Counted from the stretch's first letter, positions 16,603 to 25,964 are shown. The stretch is 51,063 nt of DNA from an uncultured Oscillospiraceae bacterium (GCA_947585425.1 CANPWZ010000013.1:1-51063), one strand, 5' to 3'. Notes: a model not told the origin generated them from the letters alone. A program made the numbers and translations.

Positions 16603-18755
16603 CATATCCGCTCCAGCTTCGCCTTGAAGGAGATCATCCGGGGGGTGGCCATGCCGTCGAACCGTACCAGGTGGGCGGACCTGTCCCGGTCCACGTCCAG
16701 CACGGCGCCCTCCCCGAACAGGGGGTGGCGCACCCGCGTCCCGATGGGGAAGATGTACGCATCCGTGTCCTCCGGCAGGGCCCGGGCGCTGGCCTCGATC
16801 CAGTTCCGGGCCTCCTCCACCAGACCCTGGGGCGGCGGCTGGGTGAAGGTGAGCAGGGGAGGGTCGATGTCCAGCAGGAACCGGGAGGGATACCGGGGGG
16901 CGTTGTCGAAGGTCCGGCCCCCCGCCTCGGAGAGGTACAGGGCCTTCTTCGCCCGGGTCATGGCCACGAAGGCCAGACGGCGCTCCTCCTCCATCCCCGC
17001 CAGGGTAGCCGTCTTGCGGGAGGGGAAGATCCCCTCGTTCATGCCGCAGAGGAACACGTACGGGAATTCCAGCCCCTTTGCGGCGTGGACGGTCATCAGC
17101 TTGATCTTGTCGCCCGCGTCGGCCTCGTCGGCGTTGGTGAGCAGGGCCACGTGGGACAGGTAGTGCTCCAGGCCGACCTCCTCGCCGCAGGTGGTCTCGT
17201 ACTCGCGGACGGACTGCTTCAGCTCCGCCAGATCGTCCAGCCGGTCCTGGGCCCCCTCGGTGCGGAGCATCTTCTCGTAGCCGCTGTCGTTCAAAAGGGC
17301 GGAGAGCACCTCGGACACGGGCCGGCCCTCGTACCCGGCGGCGTACCGCTCCACCAGGGAGACCAGGGCGGCGGCCTTTGTGCCCTTGAACATCTCGTCC
17401 TCCAGGGTCTGGGTCAGGGCCTCGTAGAGGGTGCAGAGGCGCGCCGCGGCGTAGTCCTGCAAAAAGGCCATCCGGCGCTTACCCAGGTTCCGTTTGGGCA
17501 CGTTGGCCACCCGGAGGAAGGACAGGTCGTCCTTGTAAGCGATGAGCCGCAGATAGCTGAGGGCGTCCTTCACCTCCTTCCGGCAGAAGAACTGCACCCC
17601 GCTGTAAATGTGGTAGGGCAGCTTCTCCCGGAGGAAGGCCTCCTCCACCGTCCGGGTGACGTAGTGGGCCCGGTAGAGCACCGCCATGTCCCCCCAGGAC
17701 ACCCCCCGGTCGTGGAGCAGGCGGGCCCGCTCCGCGATCAGGGCGGCCTCCTCCTCGGTGGTGGCGGCGTAGCCGCACAGCACCTCCTCCCCGGAGGGCA
17801 GGGTGGGGATCAGCTCCTTTTTCAGCCGGTTCCGATTCTTGTCGATGAGGGAGTTGGCCGCCGCCAATATCTCCGGGGTGGAGCGGTAGTTCTCCATCAT
17901 CAGGATGGTTTTGCACGGGGCGAAGTGCTTGTCGAAGTCCAGCAGGTACTTCACGTCGGCCCCCCGCCAGGTGTAGATGGTCTGGTCCGGGTCCCCCACG
18001 ATGAACAGGTTTTTGTGGTATCCGCACAGGACCTCCATCAGCTCATACTGGAGGGAGTCGATGTCCTGGAACTCGTCGATCATGATGTACTCCAGCCGCT
18101 CCTGCCACTTGAGTTTGATCTCCTCATGTTCTTTGAAAATGTACAGGGAGAACTTGATGAGGTCGTTGTAGTCCAGGCCGAAGCACTTTTTCTCCTGATA
18201 CAGGTAGCCGTAGAAGATGACGTCCTTGGCCCCCACAGCCCGGTCGTACTTCTCCCGCAGCTCGTCCAGGGACAGGGCGATCATGTCCAGGTAGTAGTCG
18301 GGCCGCTTGTACAGCTTCTGGATCTCGATCATGTCCCGGGCGGCGGAAAAGGTCATGTCCCGGAGGGACAGGCCCCGCTCCTCGTAGATGATCCGGAGCA
18401 TATCGTCGATGTCCGAGTTGTCCAGCACCAGAAAGCTCTTGGGGTACTGCACCGCGTGGCTGTCCTCCTGGAGGACGGACACGCAGAAGCCGTGGAAGGT
18501 GTTGATATAGCCGGTGTCGTTGTCCCCGGTGAGGGCGTGGATGCGCTGGCGCATCTCGTGGGCGGACTTGTTGGTGAAGGTGACGCAGAGGATGTTCCCC
18601 GGCAGGATGCCCAGCTCGTTCACCAGCCAGGCGAACCGGTGGGACAGGGCCCGGGTCTTGCCCGAGCCCGCCCCGGCGATGACCCGGACGAACCCCTCGG
18701 TGGCGGTGACCGCCTCCCGCTGGGCGCTGTTCAGTTGTTCCAGCAGACCGCTCAC
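16602..18755 (-). CDS. pcrA: ATP-dependent DNA helicase, PcrA/UvrD family
   Basis: A 717-residue superfamily 1A 3'-5' helicase for repair and replication conflict removal. Visible motifs: Q motif NSAQREAV, motif I GAGSGKT (residues 28-34), motif Ia TFTNKSAHEMRQRI, motif II MIDEFQDID, motif III IVGDPDQTIYTWRGA, motif IV ENYRSTPEIL, motif V LMTVHAAKGLEFPYVF, motif VI RRLAFVAMTRAKKALYLS. The C-terminal HPLFGEGAVLDVD region is the PcrA Tudor-like tail. GTG 18753-18755 preceded by GGGAGGCGG gives the family's usual N terminus; the longer open frame to 18962 is not homologous. It is last in a six-gene minus-strand run. Confidence 0.95.
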   Translation of the reverse strand: MSGLLEQLNSAQREAVTATEGFVRVIAGAGSGKTRALSHRFAWLVNELGILPGNILCVTFTNKSAHEMRQRIHALTGDNDTGYINTFHGFCVSVLQEDSHAVQYPKSFLVLDNSDIDDMLRIIYEERGLSLRDMTFSAARDMIEIQKLYKRPDYYLDMIALSLDELREKYDRAVGAKDVIFYGYLYQEKKCFGLDYNDLIKFSLYIFKEHEEIKLKWQERLEYIMIDEFQDIDSLQYELMEVLCGYHKNLFIVGDPDQTIYTWRGADVKYLLDFDKHFAPCKTILMMENYRSTPEILAAANSLIDKNRNRLKKELIPTLPSGEEVLCGYAATTEEEAALIAERARLLHDRGVSWGDMAVLYRAHYVTRTVEEAFLREKLPYHIYSGVQFFCRKEVKDALSYLRLIAYKDDLSFLRVANVPKRNLGKRRMAFLQDYAAARLCTLYEALTQTLEDEMFKGTKAAALVSLVERYAAGYEGRPVSEVLSALLNDSGYEKMLRTEGAQDRLDDLAELKQSVREYETTCGEEVGLEHYLSHVALLTNADEADAGDKIKLMTVHAAKGLEFPYVFLCGMNEGIFPSRKTATLAGMEEERRLAFVAMTRAKKALYLSEAGGRTFDNAPRYPSRFLLDIDPPLLTFTQPPPQGLVEEARNWIEASARALPEDTDAYIFPIGTRVRHPLFGEGAVLDVDRDRSAHLVRFDGMATPRMISFKAKLERI

Positions 18756-18781
18756 AGGGACCGCCTCCCGGCGTATTTTTC

Positions 18782-20245
18782 TTACAGGCCAAGCTGCCCC
18801 AGCAGGAGCTGGGTCAGCAGGTTGGTCAACAGCGTCTTGCCGATCTTTCCGAACAGGTCCTTCAGCTCCGCCCCGCTCAGACTGCTGACGTCCACCGGGG
18901 TCTGGGTGGGCCAGGAGACGGGGCTTCCGCCGTCGTCCGCGGCGTTGACGTTGATCGTCCAATGGCTGGTCGTGCCGTCGTCGTCCTCCTTGTCGATGGA
19001 CAGGATGTGGTCCACGCCGCCGCCTTCGCCGGGGGCCACCTCCAGGCCCAGGGTGCGGCTGGGGGTGGAGAGGCGGTAGGCGCCGTAGGGGACGCCGAAC
19101 AGGGACTTGCTGGCGGTATCCAGGTCGAAGTCCAGGGCGGTATCCCCCTTCTCGCCGGTGAGGATGACGCTGCCGCTCTGCCGGCTGCTCCCCTGGGTAT
19201 AGGTCCGCCGGGCGGTGACGGCCCCCTCCCCCTTGACCACCGCGGAGAGCGCCTCCTGCCGCTGGCCGGGGTCCTCCCCCAGCGTCTCATAGATCAGGCC
19301 GCTGTCCTCCCTGTTGGAGAGGTGGATCCTCCGCACCGCGTCCCCCTCCACGCACAGGGTCCAGGTGAAGCCGGAGTCCTCCACCTCCCGGCCGATCCGG
19401 GGGGCGTTGTCCCGCATCTCCGCCACCAGGTCCAGGAGCATCTGGTCGGACAGCACCTCCGTATCCAGTTCCTCCTCCGAGCCGGTGAACCAGCGGTGGA
19501 GGAACTGGAGCAGGACGTCGGCGCGGGGGATCTCCAGCACCAGCGCCCGCAGCTCCGGGTTGTCCTCCAGGTGGCCGGCCAGCTTGACCAGCATGGACTC
19601 CATGTCCCCGGCCCGGGGCCGGAAGGTGTACACCGTGCCGGTGAAGCCGCCCTCCAGCCCGTCCAACGTGACGGACTGATCCTCCTTCGCCGTCACGTTT
19701 CGGTCGTTGACGGCGGTATAGACCACATCCAGATATGCCTGGATCAGGGCCCGCAGCTCCCCGCCCGAGAGCTGGGGCCGCTGGATGCCCTCCGAGCGGT
19801 TGCCCCGCAGACGGGCGGTGTCCACCACATAATAGTTGTCGTCCACCCCGGGCAGCAGGAAGCCCAGCCGCCCGTCCTCATGGGTCACGGTGACGTCCAG
19901 CACGTCCTTCCCCATCAGCAGCAGGTCCCCCGCCGCCACCAGGCTGCCCCCCTGCCGGTCCACGCCCATGCGGAGGGAGATGTTCTCCATCAGGACGCTG
20001 AGCTTGGGGTCGTCCGTCCGGGCGGAGACGGTCAGCGTGCCGGAAAAGTCGCGGGTCCGGGGCTCGTCCGCCGCGTGCTCCATCCAGGAGAGCGCCTTTT
20101 CCACGATGAAGTCCTGGTGGTAGGCCACGAATTTTTTGGCGGGGGAGTTGAGCCAGCCGTACCCCAGCCAGAGGGCCGCGGCCACGACGACCGCCACCGC
20201 GCCGATCCCGACGCCAATGCCGATCCAAAGCGCCTTTTTCTTCAC
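18782..20245 (-). CDS. Membrane-anchored extracytoplasmic protein, unknown function
   Basis: A 487-residue protein with one N-terminal transmembrane helix (about 5-28, preceded by MKKK, so the bulk is outside). The rest is a soluble domain alternating beta and helix, with patterns such as DFSGTLTVSARTDD, GGSLVAAGDLLLMGKD and NNYYVVDTARL that recall lipoprotein-like folds. I recognise no family or catalytic residue. The GTG start at 20245 has GGGGAG 9 nt upstream. It is 6 nt after the esterase gene and 26 nt before pcrA, so it is probably expressed in the same transcript. Similar anchored proteins of about 500 residues are common in Oscillospiraceae. Confidence 0.75.
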   Translation of the reverse strand: MKKKALWIGIGVGIGAVAVVVAAALWLGYGWLNSPAKKFVAYHQDFIVEKALSWMEHAADEPRTRDFSGTLTVSARTDDPKLSVLMENISLRMGVDRQGGSLVAAGDLLLMGKDVLDVTVTHEDGRLGFLLPGVDDNYYVVDTARLRGNRSEGIQRPQLSGGELRALIQAYLDVVYTAVNDRNVTAKEDQSVTLDGLEGGFTGTVYTFRPRAGDMESMLVKLAGHLEDNPELRALVLEIPRADVLLQFLHRWFTGSEEELDTEVLSDQMLLDLVAEMRDNAPRIGREVEDSGFTWTLCVEGDAVRRIHLSNREDSGLIYETLGEDPGQRQEALSAVVKGEGAVTARRTYTQGSSRQSGSVILTGEKGDTALDFDLDTASKSLFGVPYGAYRLSTPSRTLGLEVAPGEGGGVDHILSIDKEDDDGTTSHWTINVNAADDGGSPVSWPTQTPVDVSSLSGAELKDLFGKIGKTLLTNLLTQLLLGQLGL

Positions 20246-20251
20246 GACGGA

Positions 20252-21187
20252 TCACTCCCCTTTCTCAAAGACCCGCTGCAAAAACCCGATCCGCCGGTCC
20301 ACGCAGGCCCGGACGATGGGGCTGTCCTGTACGATGTCGAAGCCGTGGATGGTGCCCTCGGTGTTGTAAAGCTCCGCCGGGACGCCCTCCCGCTCCAGCC
20401 TTTGGGCGTAGAGGACGCCGTCGTCCCGGAGGCAGTCGAATTCGGCGGTCTCCACATAGGCGGGGGGCATGGCCGCCAGGGAGGGGGCGTCGATGGGGGC
20501 GGACCAGATATGCTCCCCGGCAGACGGATCCTGAAGATAGTATTTGCCGTACTTCTCCATGTCCCGGCTGTTGCACATGGGGGTGTCGGTGTATTTCCTC
20601 CTGGACGCGGCGCCCTCCGCCCCGGTGACGGGGTAGACCAGCATCTGTCCCCGGGGCATGGGGCGGCCCCGCTCCTCCGCCATCAGGCAGACCGCCGCCG
20701 CCAGCGCTCCGCCGGCGCTGTCCCCGGCCACCGCTGTCCGGGCGGGGTCCACGCCCAGCGTATCCGCATGGTCCAATACCCAGGCGTAGGCCGCGAAGCA
20801 GTCCTCCGGCGGAGTGGGGAAGGGATGCTTCGGGGCCAGACGGTACTCCGGGAACAGGACCTTGCACCGGGCCCGAAGGGCGTACTCCCTGGCCAGGGCG
20901 TAGTGATAGGGGGCGGCGGGGAGGACGTATCCGCCCCCGTGATAGTCCACCAGGCAGGGAGCGGGCTCCTCCACCCCCTTAGGGACATACCACAGGGCCC
21001 GGATGGAGGCCCCGCCTCCCACGGGGATGGTATACCGCTCCACGGTCACCTCCGCCGTGGACTTCTCCCGGTCGAAGAGCAGCCGCAGAAGGCCCTGCAT
21101 GGCCGGGAGGACGGCCCGGTTCAGGGGCGGGTTCATGTGCGCCCAGGCCCGGAAGTCCGAATGGATGGGATACTCGGTCCGTCTCAT
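20252..21187 (-). CDS. HSL-type alpha/beta hydrolase (esterase)
   Basis: A 311-residue esterase of the hormone-sensitive lipase group. The oxyanion-hole motif reads DYHGGGYVLP, the nucleophile Ser157 is in AGDSAGG, the acid is in AEFDCLRDDG, and the catalytic His is in GTIHGFDIV. There is no signal peptide, so it is cytoplasmic. Lying 21 nt after the alpha-galactosidase gene suggests it removes acyl groups (such as acetyl esters) from imported glycosides, but the substrate is inferred. ATG 21187 has GGAGG upstream. Confidence 0.92.
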   Translation of the reverse strand: MRRTEYPIHSDFRAWAHMNPPLNRAVLPAMQGLLRLLFDREKSTAEVTVERYTIPVGGGASIRALWYVPKGVEEPAPCLVDYHGGGYVLPAAPYHYALAREYALRARCKVLFPEYRLAPKHPFPTPPEDCFAAYAWVLDHADTLGVDPARTAVAGDSAGGALAAAVCLMAEERGRPMPRGQMLVYPVTGAEGAASRRKYTDTPMCNSRDMEKYGKYYLQDPSAGEHIWSAPIDAPSLAAMPPAYVETAEFDCLRDDGVLYAQRLEREGVPAELYNTEGTIHGFDIVQDSPIVRACVDRRIGFLQRVFEKGE

Positions 21188-21208
21188 GGCGTTTTCCTCC
21201 GCGCGGGG

Positions 21209-23398
21209 TCAGGGCTCCGCCCGCAGGCGGAGCCGCAGGGATTCGTACTCCCCCATCCAGGGGATGGGCCAGCCGGCGGCCATGAGCACGTCGCCAGGCC
21301 AGGATCTGCCGTCCCCCTCCACCCGATAGGTCAGGGCGGGGTCCAGCCCCCGCAGACGCAGGGTGCGGAAGGGGCGGGCCGCCCCCGTGGGGCCGGCCAC
21401 GACGGACACCAGGGCCTCCCGCCGGTCGGGGGAGACGTGGGCCCAGGCGGTGGGGACGCCCTCCGCCCCCGGCGGGGAGAGGCGGTAGTAGTCCCCCCGG
21501 CGGATCAGATCGTAATTCTCCCGATAGTCCGCGATCTGCCGGGAGATGACGGCCTTTTCCTCCGGGGACAGGCTGCGGACGTCCATCTCATAGCCGAAGG
21601 CCCCGGACATGGCCGCCGTCCCCCGGGTCTCCAGAGGGGTGGTCCGGCCGTTCTGATGGTTGGGGGAGACGGACACGTGGGCCCCCACGGTACAGGGGGG
21701 ATAGGCGAAGGAGGCGCCGTACTGGATGCGGAGGCGGTCGATAGCGTCGGTGTTGTCGCTGCACCAGATCTGGGGGGCGTAGTAAAGCATCCCGGCGTCG
21801 AACCGGCCGCCGCCCCCGGCGCAGCCCTCGATGAGCAGCCGGGGCCACTCCCGGCGGAAGCGCTCCAGCAGGTCGTACACCCCCAGCACATAGCGGTGGT
21901 AGAACTCCCCCTGCCGGTCCGCGGGCAGGGAGGGGGACCAGACCTGGGCCAGGGGGCGGTTCATGTCCCACTTGATGTATCGGATGTCGACGCCCTCCAG
22001 GGCGGAGCGGATGGAGCGGAAAATATGCTCCCGCACCTCGGGCCGGGTGAAGTCCAGCACCAGCTGCTGCCGGCCCCGGATGTGGGGGCGGCCCGGCGGG
22101 CACAGGGCCCAGTCCGGGTGGGCCCTGTATTGCTCGCTGTCCTCGCTGACCATCTCCGGCTCGATCCAGAGGCCGAACTCCAGCCCCATCCCGTTCAGTT
22201 TTTCGCACAGGCCCGTGAGGCCGCCCGGGAGCTTCTTCCGATCCACAGACCAGTCCCCCAGGCTGGAGGTGTCGTCGTCCCGGTGACCGAACCAGCCGTC
22301 GTCCAGCACGAACAGCCCCACCCCAAGCTCTCTGGCGGCCCCGGCCAGGGAGAGGAGCTTGGCCTCGTCGAAGTCCATGTAGAAGGCCTCCCAGCTGTTG
22401 AGCAGCACGGGCTTGGGGCGGTCCTGGTACGGGTCCCGGAGCAGATGCGCCCGGATGGCCCGGTGGAACTGGCGGCTCATCTGGCCCAGGCCGCCGGGGG
22501 AGCACACCAGGGCCGCCTCCGGGGCGGTGAAGGTCTCCCCCGGCTCCAAGGTCCAGCGGAAGTGGAAGGGGTGGACGCCCAGGGTCAGGCGGGCGTCCTC
22601 AAACTGGCCCCGCTCCACGGCGGCCTCGAAATTGCCGCTGTACAGCAGCATGGCGCCCCAGCACAGGCCGTGCTCCTCCCCGGCATCCTGTTCACAGAGG
22701 ATGACGAAGGGGTTGTGCTGGTGGCTGGACATCCCCCGGACGCTGCCCACCGACTGGACGCCGGGGCGCAGCGGGGCCCGGTGGAGGCACCGCTCCATGG
22801 CATATGCCCCGTCGAAGGTGATAAAGTCCAGGTCGGCGCGGGGGAGGTCCAGGCACAGGGAGGCGATCCGGCACAGGACTACCGGGGCATCCCCCCGGTT
22901 GGTCACCCGGACCGCCCGGGTGATGAGGTCGCACTCCTCCAGCACGCCGTAGAGCAGCTCCACCGACACCCGGGCTGCTTTGTCCTCCAGGGTGACGACG
23001 AGGGTGTCCGCCTCCCCATCTCCGGCGAAAAAGGCGGGAAGGCCCTCCAGGGCGTACTTGCCCCGCCGGATCTCGCAGCCGGCATAGCGCAGATCGGCCG
23101 TGTGGCTGCCGTCGGGCAGCTCCAGCTCAATGGCGGGCAGGCGGAAGTCTCCCCCGCCGGCGCAGGAGAACTCCTGGGGCAGCGTGTCCAGGGAGTAGGT
23201 CCGATCCCGCCCCGCCTCCGCGGGGTTGGGGGAGAACCCCCGGTCGGCGTAGCGGATCAGGCGGGACAGGTCCCCGCCGGCGATCCGGGGGCCGTAGTAT
23301 GTGTGCAGCAGCACGCCGTACCCGTCCGCCTTCATCTGGTAGGTGGTGTTTTTGGTGTGGAGGGTGAAGAGCCTGTCCTTCGCGTCGTAAATGATCAT
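21209..23398 (-). CDS. Alpha-galactosidase, GH36
   Basis: A 729-residue cytoplasmic enzyme that releases terminal alpha-galactose from raffinose-type sugars. The N-terminal beta-supersandwich runs to about 320; the barrel holds FVLDDGWFGHRDDD, the nucleophile Asp478 in YIKWDMNR, EGCAGGGGRFD and the acid/base Asp548 in WCSDNTDA. These positions coincide with those I recall for Geobacillus AgaA/AgaB (D478, D548), of the same length. The last 80 residues form the beta-sandwich. No signal peptide, so an uptake system elsewhere is implied. It sits in a minus-strand run with an esterase and a Lar-like protein. Confidence 0.97.
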   Translation of the reverse strand: MIIYDAKDRLFTLHTKNTTYQMKADGYGVLLHTYYGPRIAGGDLSRLIRYADRGFSPNPAEAGRDRTYSLDTLPQEFSCAGGGDFRLPAIELELPDGSHTADLRYAGCEIRRGKYALEGLPAFFAGDGEADTLVVTLEDKAARVSVELLYGVLEECDLITRAVRVTNRGDAPVVLCRIASLCLDLPRADLDFITFDGAYAMERCLHRAPLRPGVQSVGSVRGMSSHQHNPFVILCEQDAGEEHGLCWGAMLLYSGNFEAAVERGQFEDARLTLGVHPFHFRWTLEPGETFTAPEAALVCSPGGLGQMSRQFHRAIRAHLLRDPYQDRPKPVLLNSWEAFYMDFDEAKLLSLAGAARELGVGLFVLDDGWFGHRDDDTSSLGDWSVDRKKLPGGLTGLCEKLNGMGLEFGLWIEPEMVSEDSEQYRAHPDWALCPPGRPHIRGRQQLVLDFTRPEVREHIFRSIRSALEGVDIRYIKWDMNRPLAQVWSPSLPADRQGEFYHRYVLGVYDLLERFRREWPRLLIEGCAGGGGRFDAGMLYYAPQIWCSDNTDAIDRLRIQYGASFAYPPCTVGAHVSVSPNHQNGRTTPLETRGTAAMSGAFGYEMDVRSLSPEEKAVISRQIADYRENYDLIRRGDYYRLSPPGAEGVPTAWAHVSPDRREALVSVVAGPTGAARPFRTLRLRGLDPALTYRVEGDGRSWPGDVLMAAGWPIPWMGEYESLRLRLRAEP

Positions 23399-23420
23399 AG
23401 CAATCTCCTGCGGCCTCCCG

Positions 23421-23645
23421 TCACTCCCCGGGACCGGGGGCGATCACCTTTCTCATGTTCCAGTTGGCGGCCACCTTCCGGGCGGCCTCCAGCCGCTCCT
23501 TGTCGCTGTCAAAGGCGAACTCGGCGGTGTGGGCGCCGCAGTCCAGACACTGGACGTACACGCACCAGCCGCCCTCCTCCTCGATGCTCCCCACGCCGCC
23601 GCAGCAGGGGCAGTCCTCCAGATGGATGTCCTCAAAGTGTTCCAT
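23421..23645 (-). CDS. Lar-like small zinc-ribbon protein
   Basis: A 74-residue protein with a four-cysteine zinc ribbon: CPCCGG near residue 12 and CLDCGA near residue 35, followed by a helix (KERLEAARKVAANWNMRK). This matches the Lar (restriction alleviation) fold in layout, including the C-terminal A...WN pattern. In phages Lar family members modulate host restriction, but many chromosomal copies have unknown roles. ATG 23643-23645 is favoured because AAGGAGG precedes it; the extended frame upstream overlaps the previous gene. It is embedded between the CmpB-like protein and the GH36 gene. Confidence 0.8.
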   Translation of the reverse strand: MEHFEDIHLEDCPCCGGVGSIEEEGGWCVYVQCLDCGAHTAEFAFDSDKERLEAARKVAANWNMRKVIAPGPGE

Positions 23646-23685
23646 AGCGCAGCCTCCTTCCGGCCCTGGCCCCGCCTCCGCGGGG

Positions 23686-24972
23686 TCAATCGCCCTTGTC
23701 CTCCTCGGCGCTGACCATGTTCTGCCAGCGGTCCTCCACGAAATCGTCGTCATAGGCGTGGTCGATGAACTCCTCCAGGATGTTGGAGGGGGGCTGATCG
23801 GCCTGCCGCTCGTTGTAGCGGAGCATCACCGCCATGGTGAGAAGGCCGTTCAGCGCCATCAGCGCGATGATGACCCAGGTGGCGATCTTGGCCGCCAGCG
23901 GGGGGAACCTCTCGATGAACTTCTCCAGCGGCGGGTAGGCGATCTTCACCCACACCAGCCCCAGCACGCCCCAGAAGAACATGAACAGCACGTTGGTCCG
24001 CCCGCCGATGTTCAGCGGCATATAGCTGTAATCCCAGAACACTTTGCCGAAGACCAGCTCGGTGAACACGCTGCACATGTACTCGAAGGCCCCGCCCAGC
24101 AGACCGCCCGCCAGCAGGACCCAGCGGTCCTCTTTGTCTTTGAGGCGGGTGAGGCTGACGGTGAGCAGCACCGCCCCGATGCCCCACACGAAGCTGAAGG
24201 GCCCGAAGATCACGCTGGAGCGGCTCATCCAGACGCCGCCCACCAGACGGCAGTAGAAGGTCTCGATGACGTCCCCCAGCAAGGCGGAGATGAGAAAGAC
24301 CCAGATCAGCTTGTCCAGGCTCATCCCCTTGGCGAAGACCACCCCGCTCCGGGTCTGCTTATCCCGGATGCCGGGATAGGCCTTCTCCAGCCGCCTCCAG
24401 ACGGCCCTGCCGATCCTGGCGGACAGCTCGTCGGTCTGACCCTTTTCCATCTGCCGCTGAAAGCTGTCCCGTCCCTTCCGCATGGCGTAGACCACGGCGA
24501 CAAAGTCCGCCAGGATCAGCACCCACGCCACGATCTGGATCACCTGCAGGACGATCCGGGGGATCATGGCCGCCAGCACCATCAGCACGGGCTGGAGCAG
24601 CAGATAGGCGATGAGGATGGCCGCGGCCAGCAGCGCGTTCCCCAGAAGGCTCCGCCAGGTGCCGCCGGGGGCGGACTCCAGCCATTTGGCGTTTTTGGAC
24701 AGCCTGCCGCCGAAAAAGCCCAGCACCGCCCGGACCAGGATCAGGCTGGCCAGGGTGATGACGTACATCGCCCCGTAGTTCCGCCCCAGCGGGGGCAGGG
24801 CGACGGCCAGCCCGGAAAAGACCAGGCCGATCTCAAAGTCGATGGGCAGGGTGAGAAAGCCCCGGTTGATGAACGCCTTTTCCTTGACGGCGTAGAAGAT
24901 CACTTCCACCGCCCAGGCCAGAAAGCCGTAGATCAGAAGGAACAGCGTCTGCTGTTCGGAGTGGAATGTCAT
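23686..24972 (-). CDS. Putative ABC transporter permease (CmpB-like), duplicated domain
   Basis: A 428-residue polytopic membrane protein of the 'putative ABC-transporter type IV' family (CmpB). Two copies of the family pattern appear. The first is around residues 10-85 (LIYGFLAWAVEVIFYAVKEK ... INRGFLTLPI). The second is around 215-350 (LISALLGDVIETFYCRLVGG ... SSVIFGPFSFVWGIGAVLL, LLGGAFEYMCSVFTELVFG, DYSYMPLNIGGRTN). The E/Y..S..TE and D.S..P.N..GR motifs are family markers. No ATPase gene is near, so transport is unproven. It is the first gene of the six-gene minus-strand run. Confidence 0.85.
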   Translation of the reverse strand: MTFHSEQQTLFLLIYGFLAWAVEVIFYAVKEKAFINRGFLTLPIDFEIGLVFSGLAVALPPLGRNYGAMYVITLASLILVRAVLGFFGGRLSKNAKWLESAPGGTWRSLLGNALLAAAILIAYLLLQPVLMVLAAMIPRIVLQVIQIVAWVLILADFVAVVYAMRKGRDSFQRQMEKGQTDELSARIGRAVWRRLEKAYPGIRDKQTRSGVVFAKGMSLDKLIWVFLISALLGDVIETFYCRLVGGVWMSRSSVIFGPFSFVWGIGAVLLTVSLTRLKDKEDRWVLLAGGLLGGAFEYMCSVFTELVFGKVFWDYSYMPLNIGGRTNVLFMFFWGVLGLVWVKIAYPPLEKFIERFPPLAAKIATWVIIALMALNGLLTMAVMLRYNERQADQPPSNILEEFIDHAYDDDFVEDRWQNMVSAEEDKGD

Positions 24973-25123
24973 GGCCGCTCAGCTCCTTGTCCGCCGCGCG
25001 TCTCTCATCGGACGCGCCGGGATGTCGATGTGGAAAATATTATAACACAGTTCCGCTGAAATAGGAAGCGGACTTTTTCCCGCCCCTGCCCCACACAGAG
25101 CAGGGAGGACCAGAAAAACCCTA

Positions 25124-25152
25124 TTGCCAAAAGCTACTAAACCTGTTATAAT
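25124..25152 (+). promoter_or_regulatory. Sigma-A promoter of the phosphoribosyltransferase-like gene
   Basis: TTGCCA (25124-25129), 17-bp spacer, perfect TATAAT (25147-25152). The 5' leader is about 90 nt. Confidence 0.85.
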
Positions 25153-25247
25153 CAATTTACCCAAAAAGCGCGGCGCTATGCCCGGGGACAGCGGGCGTAT
25201 TGCACAGCTTTGAATGGCATCGAAACAGAACAAGGAGGCGCACAGCT

Positions 25248-25889
25248 ATGGGACCCAAATTCTTTCCTCTTCTTGACATCGGCGGTATGCCGCTGCTGGC
25301 GGCCAAAGGCCATTTTGCCACCAAGCACAGCCATATCAACTACTTTATCGACGTGACCGCCCAGAAGTACAGCCTCAAGGGCTGCAGGGCGGTGGCCCGG
25401 GAGCTGTCGAACAAGCTGAAGGGCCGTTTCCAGGTGGACTCCATCCTCTGCATGGACGGCACCAGCGCCGTGGGCGCCTGTCTGGCCCGGGAGCTGACCC
25501 GCGCCGGGGGCCGGTCCCTCAGCGAGGGGGACAATATGTATATCATCAAGGGCGAGCTGGACGCCAAGGGCAACCTGATCTTCCGGGACAACGCCCGGTT
25601 CATGCTGGAGAGGAAGAGCGTCCTCATCCTCACCTGCTCCCTGACCACCGGTACCACCGCCCTCCAGGGCAAGCGGAGCGTGGAGTATTACGGCGGCAAG
25701 GTGGTGGGCGTGGCCTCCATCTACGCGGCCATCGACGATCTGGACGGCCTGCCCGTGATCTCCATCTTCGACACCAACACCCTCACCGACTACGCCTCCT
25801 ACTCCCCCTCGGAGTGCCCCATGTGCAGGCGGGGAGAGCCCATCGACGCGGTGGTCAACACCTACGGCTTTTCGAAGATCGCAAAATAG
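25248..25889 (+). CDS. Orotate phosphoribosyltransferase-like protein
   Basis: A 213-residue PRTase-fold protein. VDSILCMDGTSAVGACLARELT and the PRPP-loop-like VLILTCSLTTGTTA fit a type I phosphoribosyltransferase, but the usual two acidic residues of the loop (DD/ED) are replaced by Thr-Cys. The C-terminal CPMCRRGEPID is a two-Cys motif, commonly seen in Clostridia proteins annotated as orotate phosphoribosyltransferases. The missing acids argue for altered chemistry or a binding role. ATG 25248 has AAGGAGG 9 nt before it. It has its own promoter and perfect terminator. Confidence 0.75.
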   Translation: MGPKFFPLLDIGGMPLLAAKGHFATKHSHINYFIDVTAQKYSLKGCRAVARELSNKLKGRFQVDSILCMDGTSAVGACLARELTRAGGRSLSEGDNMYIIKGELDAKGNLIFRDNARFMLERKSVLILTCSLTTGTTALQGKRSVEYYGGKVVGVASIYAAIDDLDGLPVISIFDTNTLTDYASYSPSECPMCRRGEPIDAVVNTYGFSKIAK

Positions 25890-25929
25890 CGGATCGCGCC
25901 GGTGTGGCGGGGATCCCGAACATGTGAAA

Positions 25930-25964
25930 GCGGCCGGCGTCACTTTGTGACGCCGGCCGCTTTT
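25930..25964 (+). terminator. Terminator of the phosphoribosyltransferase-like gene
   Basis: A perfect 14-bp stem (25930-25943 with 25947-25960), 3-nt loop, TTTT. It may also end GH31 transcription from the other strand, where T content is lower. Confidence 0.9.

Noticed and set aside
18962-23647. 1561-codon plus-strand open frame
   Set aside because: Antisense to GH36, the esterase and the anchored protein, with the same low-complexity shadow composition and no ribosome site.
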